A DNA stretch of 64,000 nucleotides from Pyropia yezoensis. Lineage: Eukaryota > Rhodophyta > Bangiophyceae > Bangiales > Bangiaceae. Each line of letters begins with the position of its first letter. Position 1 is the stretch's first letter. The DNA lies in the NCBI GenBank assembly GCA_009829735.1, contig CM020618.1:10321119-10385118 (forward strand), in the 5' to 3' direction. The position numbers and the translations under genes are program-made. This document shows positions 10,862-21,260 of this stretch, piece by piece. The notes under the pieces are model-generated. The model worked only from the letters and a program-made list of their open reading frames with translations. It did not search any database and was not told where the DNA came from.

Positions 10862-12765
10862 CCTGGACAACCCCCGGACACATGGGGTATGGGTCCGACT
10901 CGTCGCAGAGTTGGAACGGAGTCACACGGAGCGATACGCTCGGAGCACCCGAAGCGGACTCCGCGGACACGACCCGGCGGATACGTACGCCGGGGGAGAG
11001 TCGGTTATTGGGGGAGGAGGTACCCTCTCGCAGTACCCCCACGACGAAGGAGGCCCGGCAACTCGGTCCCGAGGTGCCGACGCCTGAAGTACCATCCTCA
11101 GTGGTGGAAGCTATGACCGCGCAGGTAACTGCGAGCCTACTGAAGCGGATGGAGTCCGATGAGTTCGCTCACCAACTGGCTAAGCGACTGGATATCCAGG
11201 ACGCTGACACGGAGATCGTCAACGAGGTCTTCCGGTCGGTTCTTACTCCGGAACGTTATCGGTTGGAGGACCGCTCTACCACCGTATCGGAATCGATGCG
11301 TAATACGTCGCATCGGGCGATCCGCTCTATGCAGACCCTTATGAAGGGAGTCCCTATGTTCGGGGGGCCGAACGGACGCCCGTTGGCAGTCATCGGCTTC
11401 TTGACTAGCTTCAAGGCAGCCGCAGACAAGGCGCTCGTTAACGAGGGGCTGGCTCTGGAGATCCTCCCGTTCTTTGTTGATGAACGGGTGCGAGGCATTC
11501 TTCGCCAGGCATCCCCGATGCCGGGAATGAGGGTCGCGGCCACCCCCATGGATTACCGTGGGATATTGAAGGAGCTGCTGAGCAGCTACCTCAGTGAGGA
11601 CAAGTGCGAGGACCACTATCGGGCCCTTCGCACTGCCACCGCCCAGTCCTGGGAGGATGAGGAGATGTTTGGACGCCGGATCCAAGAGCTCGACTACGAG
11701 CTGGGGAAGCTCCTCGGAGAAGGGGAGCTACGGGCCATCCTGTTCGCAGGAGTACCCAACTACGTGCGGATATCCGCACGGGGCGCCAACACGGCACGGA
11801 CGAACTTCAGTCGACTGATGCATATGTGCAAGTCCCTAGGAGACGCCTACCGGGTTCTACACCCGGAGTGTGCCTTGGCCCCGAAGCCCAAGGGTGAGGG
11901 AGGCAAGCCCAGTCTTACCCCGGTACCGAGGCAAGAGAAGGTGGAACGTAAGGCCGCACCAGTACTGGTGGCGACCGAACATACCCCTATGGGTGAGGAT
12001 GACCCTCTAGTCGACCAACAGGGCCACCTGTTGCTACCGGCGACGCCGGTGATTGATGAACATGGTACGGTAGCGTACATCGCCCCGGCTGGAACCCAGT
12101 TCCAGGTCAACGAAGGAACGGGACGGCGCGTCCCGTATGTGCGGACTACGGGGTACTCCCCGGTGACGGGTAACCCTCACCAACCCTTGCCAACATGGGC
12201 GGTGCGCACGGAGGCACCTCCGCAGATTGCGGGCCGACCCAACCGGTTGGGGGAATCCATGTTCCGGTTGACCCAAGGACCCAAGGCCTACCAGGGAGCA
12301 GGCACTCGGGCGCCCGAGGGAGGCAACCGTAGCTACGGGGCTACCCCGATGCGACCTCAAGGGGGGACCGGCACGTCCGGATGTATGTTGTGTGGGGATC
12401 CCCAGCACTGGGTGTCTTCCTGCCCACTCATCCCCGAGGAGTCTCGGCGGGCAGCGGCGCAACGCAAGGCATCCACCGGGGGTATCCCGCCCGAGCACCC
12501 GGACCCGCACCGGGTAGGCAGCCAGCTCCAGGTGGAGTACTGGCCGTCGAGGGGGCACCTCCTCAGCCGGATGTCCCGGCGGACAGCACCCTACCAAGGG
12601 CGGGAAACGAGTAAGCGGAAGGATGACCGGGGGGCGCTGGGGTCACCCAAGCAAGCCACCCCGGAGTACCGCGGGGAAAGCCCCACGGAGAGCGCGGTTG
12701 AGCCGACGCCGCATCAACCCCCGGGTACACCTTCCGGCCCCTACGACACGGCGTCAGGGGATTGA
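10862..12765 (+). CDS. gag: Gag of element A, 5' truncated by the gap
   Basis: The helical capsid-like region runs from SSVVEAMTAQV to about 11850. A zinc knuckle CMLCGDPQHWVSSC (C-x2-C-x4-H-x4-C) for nucleic-acid binding lies at about 12382-12423. The frame is open to 12765. The gag end shared with elements B and C (Gly-Asn-Glu-stop at a GGGAAAC heptamer) is present here at 12602-12614, but in a different frame. A one-base indel between the knuckle and about 12600, perhaps near 12535, therefore probably displaced the true C-terminus, and the natural stop would be 12612-12614. Confidence 0.8.
12602..12608 (+). promoter_or_regulatory. Probable -1 ribosomal frameshift heptamer of element A
   Basis: GGGAAAC is followed by GAG and TAA in the frame that would be gag. 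A slip of -1 enters the pol frame, which reads Gly-Lys-Arg-Val. The same arrangement occurs in B and C. Its phase supports an indel upstream in this copy's gag. Confidence 0.6.
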
Positions 12766-15700
12766 TGACCACCCTCCAAGGTTGGGAGGAGAGGACGGGA
12801 AGCCCCGTCACGTTGAACCAGACAAGGGCCCTGTTCAGGATGCCCGAGCTACACCGGATATCGGTGTAGGACATGTGTTGTTTACCTTGGAGAACTTCAA
12901 GGTATCAGCCACACTGGGGGTTGACCCCCAGTCGACACGATCGTACTACCCTGTACTGGATACAGGGGCTGGACCCAACCTTATCCGGAAGGATACCCTC
13001 CCGGACAAGTGGCTTCCACGAGTCAGAGTGACTCGGGGACCCACCATCAAGGACGCGAATGGTCGACTCATTCGTACGACCGCAGCGATGTCGCTGCAGG
13101 TTACCATCGGGGATCTCACCACGGAAGTTGACTTCCTGGTATGTGAAACGCTATCGGTGCCCTGCATACTGGGGTGCACCTTCATCAACGTTCACGTTGA
13201 TGCAATCCGGCCAGGCCGGAGGACCGTCGAGCTTCAAGAAGCCGACGGGACGAAGCGAGGACACACGGCTATCGTCAGGGACCTGACGCTACAAGGAAGC
13301 CACGTTAACGTGGCTGAGGTGTACGCAAGCGTCGAGCCGAAGACACTTCGGTTGGCCAAGCGAACTCGCTTTGAGCCGTTGTCAGAGACAGTCCTCCCGG
13401 TTAACTGCGACCTCGCAGGCATCTGCAGAGTCCAGTCCAACCTACGGACGTACAAGCGCCATGGGTTGACCATGGCCAACGGTCTCATAGACCTCCCAGC
13501 AGGAGGGTCGTCCCTCCTAGTGATGGCGAACTACCGCCGTAAGGCAGTCACCCTCCCGAAGGGAACTATCCTCGGGATTGCCGAACTCTACGAAGGAGAT
13601 ATCCTTACCCCTGATAAGGAAGGTCAAGTGGAACCACTTGAAGTACTGGCGGTCGCCGAGACCACCGAGCGACAGCAACCCGATGACGGGAAGCCTAACC
13701 CATCGGCGGCTCCGGCGGACCTGCCGCCAAAGGACCAAGAGGCCTTGAAGGCACTGGCCGAGGCTGACCTCGACCACCTTCCCCCTTCGGTAGCCGAAGG
13801 GGTACGACGGATGCTAAGAAAGCATGACGTTATGTGGACAGGCGGGGCCTTGGGGACCATTGGGGCAACCCAACATCGTATAGACCTGGTACCAGGCGCA
13901 CGACCCGCCCGCTCACAACCGCACCGAGCGGGACCTATGCAACGAGAGATCGTTGATGGAGAAGTGAAGAGGATGAGTGAAGCTAAGGTGATCCGACCTT
14001 CGATGTCGGAATGGGGTGCCCCAGTCGTTATTGTGCCGAAGAAGGATCAAACCCCTCGGTTTTGCATCGATTATCGACGCCTCAACTTGGTTACCAAGAA
14101 GGACTCATACCCTTTACCAAGGATGGATGAATGCATCGACTCCCTGGGGGAGGCTACGGTGTTTACCACCATCGACTGCAATGCCGGATACTGGCAGATC
14201 CCGGTGGCGGACGAGGATATCCCCAAGACGGCATTCGTCTGTCACAGTGGAGTGTACGAGTTCCTAAGGATGCCCTTCGGATTGTCCAACGCCCCCGCTA
14301 CATTCCAGCGGGCTATCGACATCATACTGTCTGGGGTGAAGTGGCGTAACTGCCTAGTGTACCTCGATGACGTCATCGTCTTCTCACATAACATGGATGA
14401 CCATGTACAACATGTTGACGAGGTACTCACCCTCTTGAGGAACGCCGGGGTAACCCTGCGTCTGAAGAAGTGCGCCTTCTTCCAACAGACGGTCGAATAT
14501 CTGGGCCACCAGATAACCCCTGGTAAACTAGGGGTACTCGAAGCCAATACCCGGGCACTCCGGGATGCCCGGTTCCCTAACACCCAGACGCAGCTCAAGA
14601 GCTTCCTGGGAATGTGCAATGTATACCGACGGTTCGTCAAGGACTTCGCTCGGATAGCTAAACCGTTAACGGTTCTTACGAGCAGTACCTTACCCAAGGT
14701 ACTCCAACCCCCTTCGCCTAGCGAAGAGGAGGCATTCGAGTCGCTGAAGCGAGCCCTACTAGCCCCACCCGTCCTTGCGTTACCGCATAGACGGGGTACC
14801 TTCGTCATCGATGTCGATGCGTGTGATACACAAGTGGGATGCACCCTGTTACAGGGAGAGACGTTGATCGGTACCGATAACGTTATCCCGGACCTACGTC
14901 CGGTAGGGTACTTCAGCCGGACACTCAACCCGGCTGAGCGGAACTATAGTGCCACCGAGCGTGAATGCCTCGGAGTCATATGGGCAGTGCAACTGCTCCG
15001 TCCATACCTGGAGGGCTCCAGGTTCATCGTGAGGTCCGACCACGAACCCCTACGATGGCTCCTCAACCTTGGTGACAAGGATTCCGATAGCCATGGGAGG
15101 CTAGCCCGATGGAGGCTGAAGATGGCCGAGCACGACTACCGCACGGTGTATAAGGCTGGGTCAACCCACCACCTCGGAGACGCGTTGTCTCGACTCGACA
15201 CACCGAGCGGGGATACCCGCCCGGTGGACGAGGACATCCCGGTAGTACCGGTGTGCATGGTGGGTAATGCTACCCAGGGTATGGCTGACCATACCATGGC
15301 ACACCTTGCGTGCCCATTGACCCTCGCGGACTTCCGCGAGGCACAGGCCAACGACGCTGACTGTAGACGTCATCGTGCTAACCTCCTGGCCGGTACGGCC
15401 GGCATCTTCTCCGAGAACGAAGACGGACTCATATACCGGCGGGCACCCGCCGATGGACGACATCAAGTCGTGGTTCCCGTGTCCTTACGGCAAGCCGTCA
15501 TGGAACGAGAACATGAGAACCCTACAGCCGGACACCCGGGAGGTTCACGAATGTTCGCAGCAATGCGAAGGTTCTTCTACTGGCCAGCAATGGCCGTCGA
15601 CGTGGTCGACCACGTACGGGGATGCCACCCCTGTGCACGTAACCGCATGAGTCTACATAGGCAGGCGTCTGCCATGAAGCTATTCCCACCTGATGGGCCC

Positions 15701-16789
15701 AACGAGCAAGTCGCTATCGACATACTCGGGCCACTTCCGATAACGGAAGAAGGGAACAGGTACATCCTGGTCATGTCTGACCGCTTCACTAAGCTGTCAA
15801 GAGCGGCAGCCATCCCGAATGATACGGCATACACGATCATGAACGCAGTGGTTGACCACTGGATCAGTGCATACGGAGTCATGAAGCAACTCCTCTCCGA
15901 TAACGGAGCAAACCTTACGTCGGCATTCTGCACGAAGGTCCTGGGCATGTTCGGTATCGAACCACGTCGGGCATCCGACTATCACCCGCAGTCCAACGGG
16001 CAGGTGGAGCGGTTCAACCGCACCATCGTAAAGATGCTACAGTGCTACGTGGCCGAGCACACGAACACTTGGGACAGGCTTCTGTCCGTACTCACCCTGG
16101 CATACAATGCCAGGCCACATCGGAGCACAAACATTGCTCCGCTGGAGTGGGTCATGCCACTAGGCGTCGGTAACCTGACGCTGCCACCCGGCAGGTGCAC
16201 TCGGTATGATACACCGAAGGGCCGACCCGCCGAACGCATCCACCTAGCTTGGTTGGCCAAGCTATCGTGGATGATTCCTAAGCTCAAGGGTGCCCTTGAC
16301 AGAACACAACTTCGGTATAAGAAGAACTTCGACGCCCGACTACGGGTGCGCAACGCAACCCTGGTAACAGGTGACTGGGCCTACATCAGACACCAGAAGT
16401 TCCGAGGGAACAAGCTTATGCAACCGGTCAAGGGACCGTACCAGATCCTCCACAGAGATGACCACCCTGTTATCTTACACTCCGATACGGAGATCCAACG
16501 CATCAGTATGAATGATGTCACACCTGCTCCGAAGCCGGAACAGCCTCAGCCGGTACCGGCTGGGTTGCTACATGAAGCTCTTACAACCCACCGGTCGGAT
16601 GACCCGGTGGGACCGGATGGGATTCCATACCAAGTAGAGAGCGTGGTCGGACACACCGACCCGGACATACCAGGACCCTGGTACGTCAAGGTTATGTGGG
16701 TCGGATACGACTCACCCACCTGGGAACAGGCGGCGAATATACCCCGCCAACTACTCATGCCTTACATGAGGCGACGACGCCTACTGTAA
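12623..16789 (+). CDS. pol: Pol polyprotein of element A: protease, RT, RNase H, integrase, chromodomain
   Basis: 1,388 codons from the first ATG; the open frame extends back through the heptamer at 12602. Protease DTGAG lies at residues 113-117. Reverse transcriptase carries FCIDYRRLN and YLDD (residues 580-583). RNase H begins near FVIDVDACD. Integrase has the zinc-binding HHCC region (GHPGGSRMF to GCHPCARNR), then the DDE core, with the catalytic positions in AIDILGPLP, LLSDNGANL and NGQVERFNR. The C-terminus is a chromodomain (VKVMWVGYDSPTWEQ, about 16620-16785), which in chromoviruses targets insertion to heterochromatin. No internal stop or frameshift: this is the only fully open pol in the window. 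The antisense ORF converges on it 582 bp downstream. Confidence 0.95.
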   Translation: MTGGRWGHPSKPPRSTAGKAPRRARLSRRRINPRVHLPAPTTRRQGIDDHPPRLGGEDGKPRHVEPDKGPVQDARATPDIGVGHVLFTLENFKVSATLGVDPQSTRSYYPVLDTGAGPNLIRKDTLPDKWLPRVRVTRGPTIKDANGRLIRTTAAMSLQVTIGDLTTEVDFLVCETLSVPCILGCTFINVHVDAIRPGRRTVELQEADGTKRGHTAIVRDLTLQGSHVNVAEVYASVEPKTLRLAKRTRFEPLSETVLPVNCDLAGICRVQSNLRTYKRHGLTMANGLIDLPAGGSSLLVMANYRRKAVTLPKGTILGIAELYEGDILTPDKEGQVEPLEVLAVAETTERQQPDDGKPNPSAAPADLPPKDQEALKALAEADLDHLPPSVAEGVRRMLRKHDVMWTGGALGTIGATQHRIDLVPGARPARSQPHRAGPMQREIVDGEVKRMSEAKVIRPSMSEWGAPVVIVPKKDQTPRFCIDYRRLNLVTKKDSYPLPRMDECIDSLGEATVFTTIDCNAGYWQIPVADEDIPKTAFVCHSGVYEFLRMPFGLSNAPATFQRAIDIILSGVKWRNCLVYLDDVIVFSHNMDDHVQHVDEVLTLLRNAGVTLRLKKCAFFQQTVEYLGHQITPGKLGVLEANTRALRDARFPNTQTQLKSFLGMCNVYRRFVKDFARIAKPLTVLTSSTLPKVLQPPSPSEEEAFESLKRALLAPPVLALPHRRGTFVIDVDACDTQVGCTLLQGETLIGTDNVIPDLRPVGYFSRTLNPAERNYSATERECLGVIWAVQLLRPYLEGSRFIVRSDHEPLRWLLNLGDKDSDSHGRLARWRLKMAEHDYRTVYKAGSTHHLGDALSRLDTPSGDTRPVDEDIPVVPVCMVGNATQGMADHTMAHLACPLTLADFREAQANDADCRRHRANLLAGTAGIFSENEDGLIYRRAPADGRHQVVVPVSLRQAVMEREHENPTAGHPGGSRMFAAMRRFFYWPAMAVDVVDHVRGCHPCARNRMSLHRQASAMKLFPPDGPNEQVAIDILGPLPITEEGNRYILVMSDRFTKLSRAAAIPNDTAYTIMNAVVDHWISAYGVMKQLLSDNGANLTSAFCTKVLGMFGIEPRRASDYHPQSNGQVERFNRTIVKMLQCYVAEHTNTWDRLLSVLTLAYNARPHRSTNIAPLEWVMPLGVGNLTLPPGRCTRYDTPKGRPAERIHLAWLAKLSWMIPKLKGALDRTQLRYKKNFDARLRVRNATLVTGDWAYIRHQKFRGNKLMQPVKGPYQILHRDDHPVILHSDTEIQRISMNDVTPAPKPEQPQPVPAGLLHEALTTHRSDDPVGPDGIPYQVESVVGHTDPDIPGPWYVKVMWVGYDSPTWEQAANIPRQLLMPYMRRRRLL

Positions 16790-16867
16790 CAACCCAACCG
16801 ACACCGACTTCGGCTGTTGGGGGGTGAGGCTTATACCTACTAAGTAGGGTGTGACATGGTTACGGCA

Positions 16868-16955
16868 GACTTAGGTTTCTAAGTCAAATCAGACTTAGGT
16901 TTCTAAGTCGAACCAAGCTTAGGTAACTAAGTAGAGCTAAGCTTAGGTAACTAAG
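16868..16955 (+). repeat. Array of four short hairpin repeats between pol and the antisense ORF of element A
   Basis: Two perfect copies of GACTTAGGTTTCTAAGTC (16868-16885 and 16892-16909; stem GACTTAG/CTAAGTC, loop GTTT) are followed by two copies of CTTAGGTAACTAAG (16918-16931 and 16942-16955; stem CTTAG/CTAAG, loop GTAA). Being palindromic, they form the same hairpin in both transcripts. The position, between the convergent genes, suggests a terminator or RNA-processing signal. They are not CRISPR repeats. Confidence 0.7.
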
Positions 16956-17371
16956 TAAAAACCTGAACCTTAATAAGTTAACTTAAAGGTAAAGGCTAAC
17001 TCCGATAATATCGAAGTAACTAGGGAGCTTACACGGGAGGAGGACCTCCCCAAGCCAAGACACAAAGTGAGGGAGGATAACCTCCCCAAGCATGAACCAA
17101 CCGGAAGAAGTTGGGCGGGAGGCAAGGCACCACTGAGCCAGAAGGGGTACTCCCCAGGGCAGCAAACAGAGGCAAGCAATGCCCCCAGCGGGGGATGAGT
17201 TTATACTCACTACTACCCGGCTACCATAAGGGTTGCCGGGGCCCTCTCCCTCACAAACAAATAGCACTCCTCAGTGGGTAGACCCACTGCCCGAGGGAGG
17301 CCACTCACGCGTAAGCGCGTATACCTCCGTGCTCCACCGGTCGGCAATGTCACGACGGTCGACCACCCGAG

Positions 17372-19717
17372 TTACCTCGGTGCATAGCTGGACGAGGGTG
17401 CTGCGGCCAGCCTCCACGTCCTCCAGAGCTTTCTGGAGGCGGTCCAGCACGCCACCGAAGCAACGCGCTGACCCAACCAGAGCAGCACCTGGGGGATATC
17501 CCCCCAGCTAACAGAGAGACCCCCACGCATGGCGCGGGTAACAAGGGCGTCAACGCCCTCATACCAGAGACGGGGACCCCCGTCATGTAGGACAGGGGCG
17601 GGAGGTGACACTGGCGCAGCCAGAGGAGCCATAGGAGCCGACACGGCTACCACCGGAGCCGGTGGCACCTGATACGAGGCCCGGTAGGACCCTACCGAAG
17701 GGGCTCCACCGTAACCACGGCGGTACTCCGCCCGACGACGGGACACCTCACGCTCCCCACCCACAGAGCCCCACTCTCGGGGACGACGGCCAACCGCCGC
17801 CGGCATCGGGTTACCGAACCACGGAGCAAGGACCTGAAGAGGGTCATGGATAACCATGGGAATACCCAGGTCAGGAACGGCCTCGGTGGACGCCCACCCA
17901 TGGCAACTAGGCTCACCCGGCTGAGTACGCCGGACACGCAACGAGTGACGAGGCAAGGGGGAAGCCCCAGCCTGCGGGTCCCGGTACGGGGGAAGGGCCA
18001 ACACCCCAGCCCAGTTCACGGCATCGTGAACAGCCAGCAGGGCTTCGAACTCCCGGGCCAACCCGGTCTTGGCAGCTATCAGATCCACGCCCAACTGCGC
18101 GATGTGCCGACGGACACCCGTCGGAAGATGAAACAGACGACCCTGCCGGCGGACGGACAGCAAGAAGGATGAAGCCTGCCCGAGGGTAACCTCAAGGGTG
18201 AAGGTACCCTGCAACGGGTGGACCGGCCGGGAGGCCAACACACTCCCGAAGTATCGGAGGCAGGAGCCGGTGTCAAACCGGAAAGCAGGGGCGGGTTCCC
18301 ACCCCTCCTGCCATAGCGGCGGGCGCACGGGAGTATATACCGGAGCACGACCGTTGCCGGTCTGCAACGCACACGTTATATCCGTGCGGAACGCATCCGC
18401 CATGACACCATGGTTACGTCGCCAACTCGACGCCGACTTCAACCCCGCCATGGGCGGGTAGGGAGCCGTCAACGACAGATACGGGGGTACCCCCGGGTAG
18501 TAGTCAAAGTCGGGATACCGACCGGTACGGCTCACCGTCTCCCCAAACGCAACCGGCTCCGCCGCCGCCGCAATCCCCCGAGCACTAGCCGGGTAGTCAA
18601 TCTCCCGCGGCAACGCGGGGGCAATCAAGTCGCAGACCCCGAAGTTGGGGTCGAGGTAGACCTCACCCCGTCCCACCCGGGTGCGCCAGAGCTGCGCATG
18701 CCGGTCGTCCGGCTGACTCAGGATCCAATGGTGTTCCACCCGGACCGCGTTCGGCTGGTTGACCAGCCGCACCAACTCCCGCTCCCAGCACGGGTCCACC
18801 TTGACGCGCCGGGAGGATTCTCCACGGGGATGCACCAGGTGGAAGTCCACCCGCATACGCCCATCGGACTCCATCGACTCTTGCACCGTGAGGCCTCGAA
18901 CCCGAGCCACCAAGTCGGACACCGACATGGCGGGTTGACCCGCCGCCACGGCGACGCCGCCACCCAACGGGGCAACCCGGGCAGGACCAGGAAGAATCGG
19001 GGGCGCCGGGGGACGCACCACCGGCAGAGGGGCCGACGTCGGAGATGGACGAGGCCGAGGAGGAAGAAGAAGGGCGGGCGCCCGCCCGGAGTAACTCCCG
19101 GTGTCAACCGCCATGGGAGAAGGAGCGTCTTGACCGCTCGACGCCCGCGGCACCGCAGGTACGGCACCGGCGCCGGCACCACCCGTCGGCGTAGCCCCCG
19201 CCTCGGAAGTGGAAGGCACTGGGACAGCCTCCGGAGCCGGAGCCCCGGCCGTGCGGACACCCGCACCGTCTTGACCCACCGCACCGGGTGTCGCACCGCC
19301 ACCACCACCCGCGTCAACGTCGGGACCACCTCGAGGAGTCACCGCCCGGACACCCGGACCACCTTGACCAGCCGGAGTCGGCTGCGGGTCGCCACCTCCG
19401 CCGCAGGGCGGACCATCTTGAGGTAGCTGCGGTGAGCCGGCACCGGCACCAGGCCCCATCCGGGCAGCCGGCAGAGAGGGGGTAGAAGCCGCCACGCGCG
19501 GTTGACCGCCGGGTTGACCTCCGGCCGACGGCACCGTCGTGCCGCTGCACACGGACGACAGTCCTCCGGCCGACAGACGGACGGACACCGCAGGCCCGTC
19601 GTCGTCAGACGAGCTCACCCCGTAACGCGCGGCGTCGGGACCGACAGGCGCGTCGTCCTCCATCTCCTCCCCGATCAGGAGGTCTTCCTCCTCTTCAAGC
19701 ACCTGGGGATAGGACAT
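17372..19717 (-). CDS. Antisense ORF of element A (aORF-A), unknown protein
   Basis: 781 residues from ATG 19717 (MSYPQVLEEEEDLL). The frame is open to 19999 upstream, but the acidic start is the likelier N-terminus. Residues 1-290 are acidic, then Gly/Pro/Ala-rich and probably disordered. From about 18930 to 17900 the sequence looks globular: FHLVHPRGESSRRVKVDP, a DYYPGVPPYLSL motif near 18490, then FGSVLASRPVH and RRQGRLFHLPTGV. The last part is Pro-rich. The YYP-x-P motif and the FGSV to HLP spacing recur in the antisense ORF of element B. The gene lies wholly inside the retrotransposon and runs toward pol, with its start 589 bp from the 3' LTR. Family not recognised; function unknown. Confidence 0.7.
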   Translation of the reverse strand: MSYPQVLEEEEDLLIGEEMEDDAPVGPDAARYGVSSSDDDGPAVSVRLSAGGLSSVCSGTTVPSAGGQPGGQPRVAASTPSLPAARMGPGAGAGSPQLPQDGPPCGGGGDPQPTPAGQGGPGVRAVTPRGGPDVDAGGGGGATPGAVGQDGAGVRTAGAPAPEAVPVPSTSEAGATPTGGAGAGAVPAVPRASSGQDAPSPMAVDTGSYSGRAPALLLPPRPRPSPTSAPLPVVRPPAPPILPGPARVAPLGGGVAVAAGQPAMSVSDLVARVRGLTVQESMESDGRMRVDFHLVHPRGESSRRVKVDPCWERELVRLVNQPNAVRVEHHWILSQPDDRHAQLWRTRVGRGEVYLDPNFGVCDLIAPALPREIDYPASARGIAAAAEPVAFGETVSRTGRYPDFDYYPGVPPYLSLTAPYPPMAGLKSASSWRRNHGVMADAFRTDITCALQTGNGRAPVYTPVRPPLWQEGWEPAPAFRFDTGSCLRYFGSVLASRPVHPLQGTFTLEVTLGQASSFLLSVRRQGRLFHLPTGVRRHIAQLGVDLIAAKTGLAREFEALLAVHDAVNWAGVLALPPYRDPQAGASPLPRHSLRVRRTQPGEPSCHGWASTEAVPDLGIPMVIHDPLQVLAPWFGNPMPAAVGRRPREWGSVGGEREVSRRRAEYRRGYGGAPSVGSYRASYQVPPAPVVAVSAPMAPLAAPVSPPAPVLHDGGPRLWYEGVDALVTRAMRGGLSVSWGDIPQVLLWLGQRVASVACWTASRKLWRTWRLAAAPSSSYAPR

Positions 19718-20293
19718 GATAACGGGTGCGGAGTCCCCCGCGCCCACAAGCCGTCGACGGCTACAACCCGGTACGGCGGGATAACCGGGACGAGCCAGGG
19801 AAGCGCGGACACCCGCGCTTATGACCACAAACGACCACGAGAAGCGCCGCAGGCACGCGGGTCGACCCGCGCCCCACGGGGCTACGACCGCGCTCCACCC
19901 AGGCACCTGGGCGGGACGGGGCCACACCCACACACGGGGTAAGTAAGGGGGGTCACCCCCAACCGCCCCCACGCAACGCGGGCAGCCCCCGCCCCCCACT
20001 CAATCGTCCACACGAGAGGGGCCCCCCTACCACCAGGCACCTGGTGGCGGATCCGCTTGCACCACCCCTCGGAAAGGGGGGGGCGTGAACAGCAACCCGC
20101 ATCGGGAATTTAACGGTCCGGAAAACGGATCGTGTGTGTGTACCACGCAAAGGGGGGCACCCCCCTGAGACAACCTCGAAAAGGGGTGTCTGTCGCGACG
20201 GGGCGCAAAGCCCCACCCGACGGGTAAACGGTCACGCGACCCACTTACATTCGGTACCCCGAATGCAACTCGACCCGAGGACGGGCCGAATCT

Positions 20294-20305
20294 AAGGGGG
20301 GGATA
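20294..20305 (+). promoter_or_regulatory. Polypurine tract of element A
   Basis: A purine run (AAGGGGGGGATA) lies directly before the LTR start TGTAGCA, the expected plus-strand primer site for reverse transcription. Confidence 0.75.
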
Positions 20306-20668
20306 TGTAGCAATATGGTTGTCCGTATTGTGACCCTAATATCAGGGGGGCTACTTCTAACCCTTAACTTTCAATTTGATAGTTCGTACTGGTCACGGTA
20401 TCTATAAGTTACGTATGACCAGAGGGACTTGCATCTTGGGGTGGAGGGTAGTTAGTAGTGTCTCCGAGGGTTTATAACGAGGGGGCCGGTGGCGAATCCA
20501 CCGCCGGCCAAGGTAGAACAACAAACCCCTCCCATTTGGGCTCCCATCTTGGTCCCGTGGCTTGCGCTCCAAGGACAGCAACCTTGGCCTCCCGGTGACG
20601 TTGGTGCCGATCCCCCTTGGTGAGTGTTCCCTGAGAGTGGACGCGCGACGGATCCCTATTGTGCTACA
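20306..20668 (+). repeat. 3' LTR of element A (363 bp)
   Basis: Begins TGTAGCA and ends TGCTACA, a perfect 7-bp terminal inverted repeat. TTTATAA at 20471-20477 is a possible TATA box. Just downstream GGCCGGTGG (20484-20492) can pair with CCACCGCCGGCC (20498-20509) in the predicted transcript leader. The partner 5' LTR is not in the window. Confidence 0.85.
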
Positions 20669-21260
20669 CCGCCACGGGACCGGCCCTTTACCGCCAATGG
20701 ATTCACTCGCACGCTGCTGTACTACCTCACTGACAAGATCTATCCCAACTATGCTTTTTTGTGGAGGCGTATGCCAACCCAGGCACGGACAAGAAGCGGA
20801 TCTTTAACCGCTTGCAGGAGGCGCTGAGGAAGGACGTGGAGAGGCTGTATGCTGTTTTGACCGCACGCTGGCATATTGCCCTTCATCCTGCGCGCTATGC
20901 CACCGTCGCACGGACCACGGTCGTTGCCGAGGCCGTGGCCATTTTGCACAACATGGTTACGGAGGTACGTCGGGGCTGGTATTTGTCTCGTCGGCGAGCG
21001 CGCATGAGAGCTGCTTGGAAAGGGGCGGGGATGGGGGCACCGGTAGTGCTGCTGCCGGGGTTGGGGCACTTGGCGGTGCGGCTGACGAGGGGCTCCCCCC
21101 CGCTGTTCAGCCACTTGGGCAGCTGCCCATGGACTCTTTTTCGCGGGCTGTGCAGGCGTGGAGGGTGGTGCGGAACCAGACCGCGCACGTGGCTTTGCGC
21201 ATTGAACAGGAGGCCGACATGTTCAAGGAGCGCGCAGTGCTTCTGGAGGACTTCCTTTGA
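20669..21260 (+). pseudogene. PIF/Harbinger-like (Plant_tran type) transposase, C-terminal remnant
   Basis: The reading starts within the gene directly after the LTR of element A. LLYYLTDKIYPNYAF is followed, after a one-base shift in the T-run at 20755-20760, by ANPGTDKKRIFNRLQEALRK and VERLYAVLTARW, ending ILHNMVTE. This is the conserved end of PF04827-type DDE transposases. A GTACGT donor at 20965 and an AG acceptor at 21154-21155 join it in phase to a last exon (21156-21260) ending LLEDFL. The N-terminal half and the first catalytic Asp region are missing. Element A probably split the gene, and its left half is not found on the other side of the gap. Confidence 0.72.

Larger units (their letters stand above)
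10862..20668 (+). mobile_element. Ty3/Gypsy chromovirus element A, 5' end missing in the gap
   Basis: Order: gag, pol with C-terminal chromodomain, a hairpin array, an antisense ORF on the minus strand, a polypurine tract, and a 363-bp 3' LTR. The 5' LTR and gag start fall in the N gap. The sequence after the LTR (CCGCC) continues as a Harbinger-like transposase reading frame, so A probably inserted into that gene. The expected target duplication cannot be checked because the left junction is missing. Confidence 0.9.

Noticed and set aside
10321-11116. Reading frames that cross the N gap
   Set aside because: The gap contains no sequence information; only the parts outside it can be used.
16868-16955. 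Short regular palindromes as a possible CRISPR array
   Set aside because: The spacers are 6-10 bp, the unit changes within four copies, the DNA is eukaryotic, and the array lies inside a retrotransposon.
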